Positions 6,012 through 6,828 of a stretch of DNA of 6,828 bases are shown in pieces. Every line of letters begins with the position of its first letter. Position 1 is the stretch's first letter. The stretch spans positions 1-6,828 of the forward strand of contig SKTL01000217.1 of assembly GCA_007122555.1 (NCBI GenBank). Direction: 5' to 3'. The notes under the pieces are model-generated. The model was not told the DNA's origin and did not search any database. It saw only the letters and a list, made by a program, of their open reading frames with translations. The stretch is from Thermomicrobiaceae bacterium. Its GTDB lineage: Bacteria; Chloroflexota; Chloroflexia; Thermomicrobiales; Thermomicrobiaceae. The position numbers were made by a program, and so were the translations under genes.

Positions 6012-6828
6012 ATGCGGCACATCGCGTTCACTCTAGCAATGGTATTCGTACTCGCCATTGCCGGCTGTGCGGAGTCGACCGATGACGATCCAGCGGACGC
6101 GATAGAAACACCGACCGGTGAGACACCAACGGTAGTCGCGGACGATCCAACCCCGACCCCGGACGATCCTCTGGAGCAACCACCGGTGGATGTCGATTAC
6201 TCTGGCGCAGCCGAATCCACAACCGCCCTCGGGTTCGATCTTTTCACCGGGCTGGCCGGATATGATCCTGATGAGAACGTGATCACCAGCCCCTACAGCG
6301 CGGCCATCGTGCTCACTATGCTGCTTGCCGGAGCCGATGGAGAGACCCGGGAGGCGATCGCGGACGTTCTCCATCTCGATGACGCCTTTGATGCACAATT
6401 CACCACGCAGCACCAGGTGCTTGCGGCCGAGCTAATCGATGCCGATCCCGACGTGGAATTCGCCGTCGCCAACTCGCTCTGGGCAAACGAGGGAACGCCC
6501 TTCGAGGACGACTACATTTCGGAGATGAGGGGGCGGCTCAACGCGACCATTGAGGAAATCGATCTGGGCAGCGAGCAAGCCGTCGACCGAATTGACGAGT
6601 GGGTCTCAGTCAACACAAACGAGCTGATCGAAGAGATTGCCGAAGATCTCGGTGTTCCCGATCCCAACCTGGTCCTCATCCTGCTCAATGCGATCTATTT
6701 CCTCGGAGACTGGACCGATCCGTTCGATCCGGACAACACGTCTGTGGGTGCGTTTACGACCTCAACCGGCGCCGAGGTCGAGGTCCCGCTGATGAGCAGG
6801 GACGATACTCATCTCCATACTCAAGGCG
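6012..6828 (+). CDS. Secreted lipoprotein serpin (protease inhibitor family I4), cut by the right edge
   Basis: The 272 visible codons are open. The ATG at 6012 is preceded by GAGG (6003-6006, 5-nt spacing). Residues 1-19 are a lipoprotein signal ending in the lipobox IAGC with Cys19. Residues 20-62 form an Asp/Pro/Thr-rich spacer. The serpin fold follows: ENVITSPYSAAIVLTMLLAG (88-107), ADGETREAIADVLHL (108-122), FAVANSLWANEG (150-161), IDEWVSVNTNELIEEI (194-209), and NAIYFLGDWTDPFD (226-239) with a following T....F and VPLMSR. These match the conserved shutter and breach regions of serpins. The reactive-centre loop and its hinge lie past the right edge, so target protease and inhibitory ability cannot be judged. 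Serpins usually span about 370-400 residues, so roughly 120-180 are missing. The visible part has 57 Asp/Glu, six Arg and no Lys. It probably sits on the outer cell surface, and may be transcribed separately from the transporter. Confidence 0.88.
   Translation, partial: MRHIAFTLAMVFVLAIAGCAESTDDDPADAIETPTGETPTVVADDPTPTPDDPLEQPPVDVDYSGAAESTTALGFDLFTGLAGYDPDENVITSPYSAAIVLTMLLAGADGETREAIADVLHLDDAFDAQFTTQHQVLAAELIDADPDVEFAVANSLWANEGTPFEDDYISEMRGRLNATIEEIDLGSEQAVDRIDEWVSVNTNELIEEIAEDLGVPDPNLVLILLNAIYFLGDWTDPFDPDNTSVGAFTTSTGAEVEVPLMSRDDTHLHTQG

Overview
The window is high-GC bacterial DNA (about 60% by eye) carrying a peptide or amine uptake and catabolism locus, followed by the start of an unusual secreted serpin. 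It holds six protein genes. Two run off the edges: a peptidase on the left and the serpin on the right. I see no RNA genes, insertion sequences, CRISPR arrays or attachment sites.

Layout. On the minus strand, 1-608 is the N-terminal part of an M24 (Xaa-Pro peptidase / creatinase fold) protein. It diverges across a 240-bp promoter region from a plus-strand set. That set is a DadA / sarcosine-oxidase-beta-like FAD oxidoreductase (849-2006), a family 5 solute-binding lipoprotein (2120-3922), a DppB-type permease (4041-4982) and a DppC-type permease (4982-5875). The two permease genes overlap by one base (TAATG). A strong GC-rich hairpin lies between the binding protein and the first permease. 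Two small hairpins follow the second permease and probably mark the end of the transcription unit. After a 136-bp gap comes a lipoprotein serpin (6012 to the right edge), with its reactive-centre loop beyond the window.

How the genes may work together (inference). The binding lipoprotein and two permeases would import a peptide, or another small molecule handled by the DppABC family. The M24 enzyme would hydrolyse an X-Pro peptide or a creatine-like compound. The FAD enzyme would oxidise the amine or amino acid released, for example D-amino acid, proline-like or sarcosine-like. The two ATPases such a transporter needs are not in the window.

Organism. There is a strong Shine-Dalgarno sequence (AGGAGGAG), a sigma70-like promoter (TTGACG-17-TACGAT), and lipobox cysteines. 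The binding protein has a twin-arginine signal combined with a lipobox and a long Asp/Glu linker. These features suggest a bacterium, and the style recalls Chloroflexota of the Thermomicrobia group. That placement is a tentative impression from protein style, not a demonstrated assignment. Both exported lipoproteins are very acidic and nearly lysine-free, whereas the cytoplasmic oxidoreductase is only mildly acidic.

Most of the locus is ordinary. The most unusual items are the lysine-free acidic lipoprotein serpin and the acidic spacer of the binding protein.
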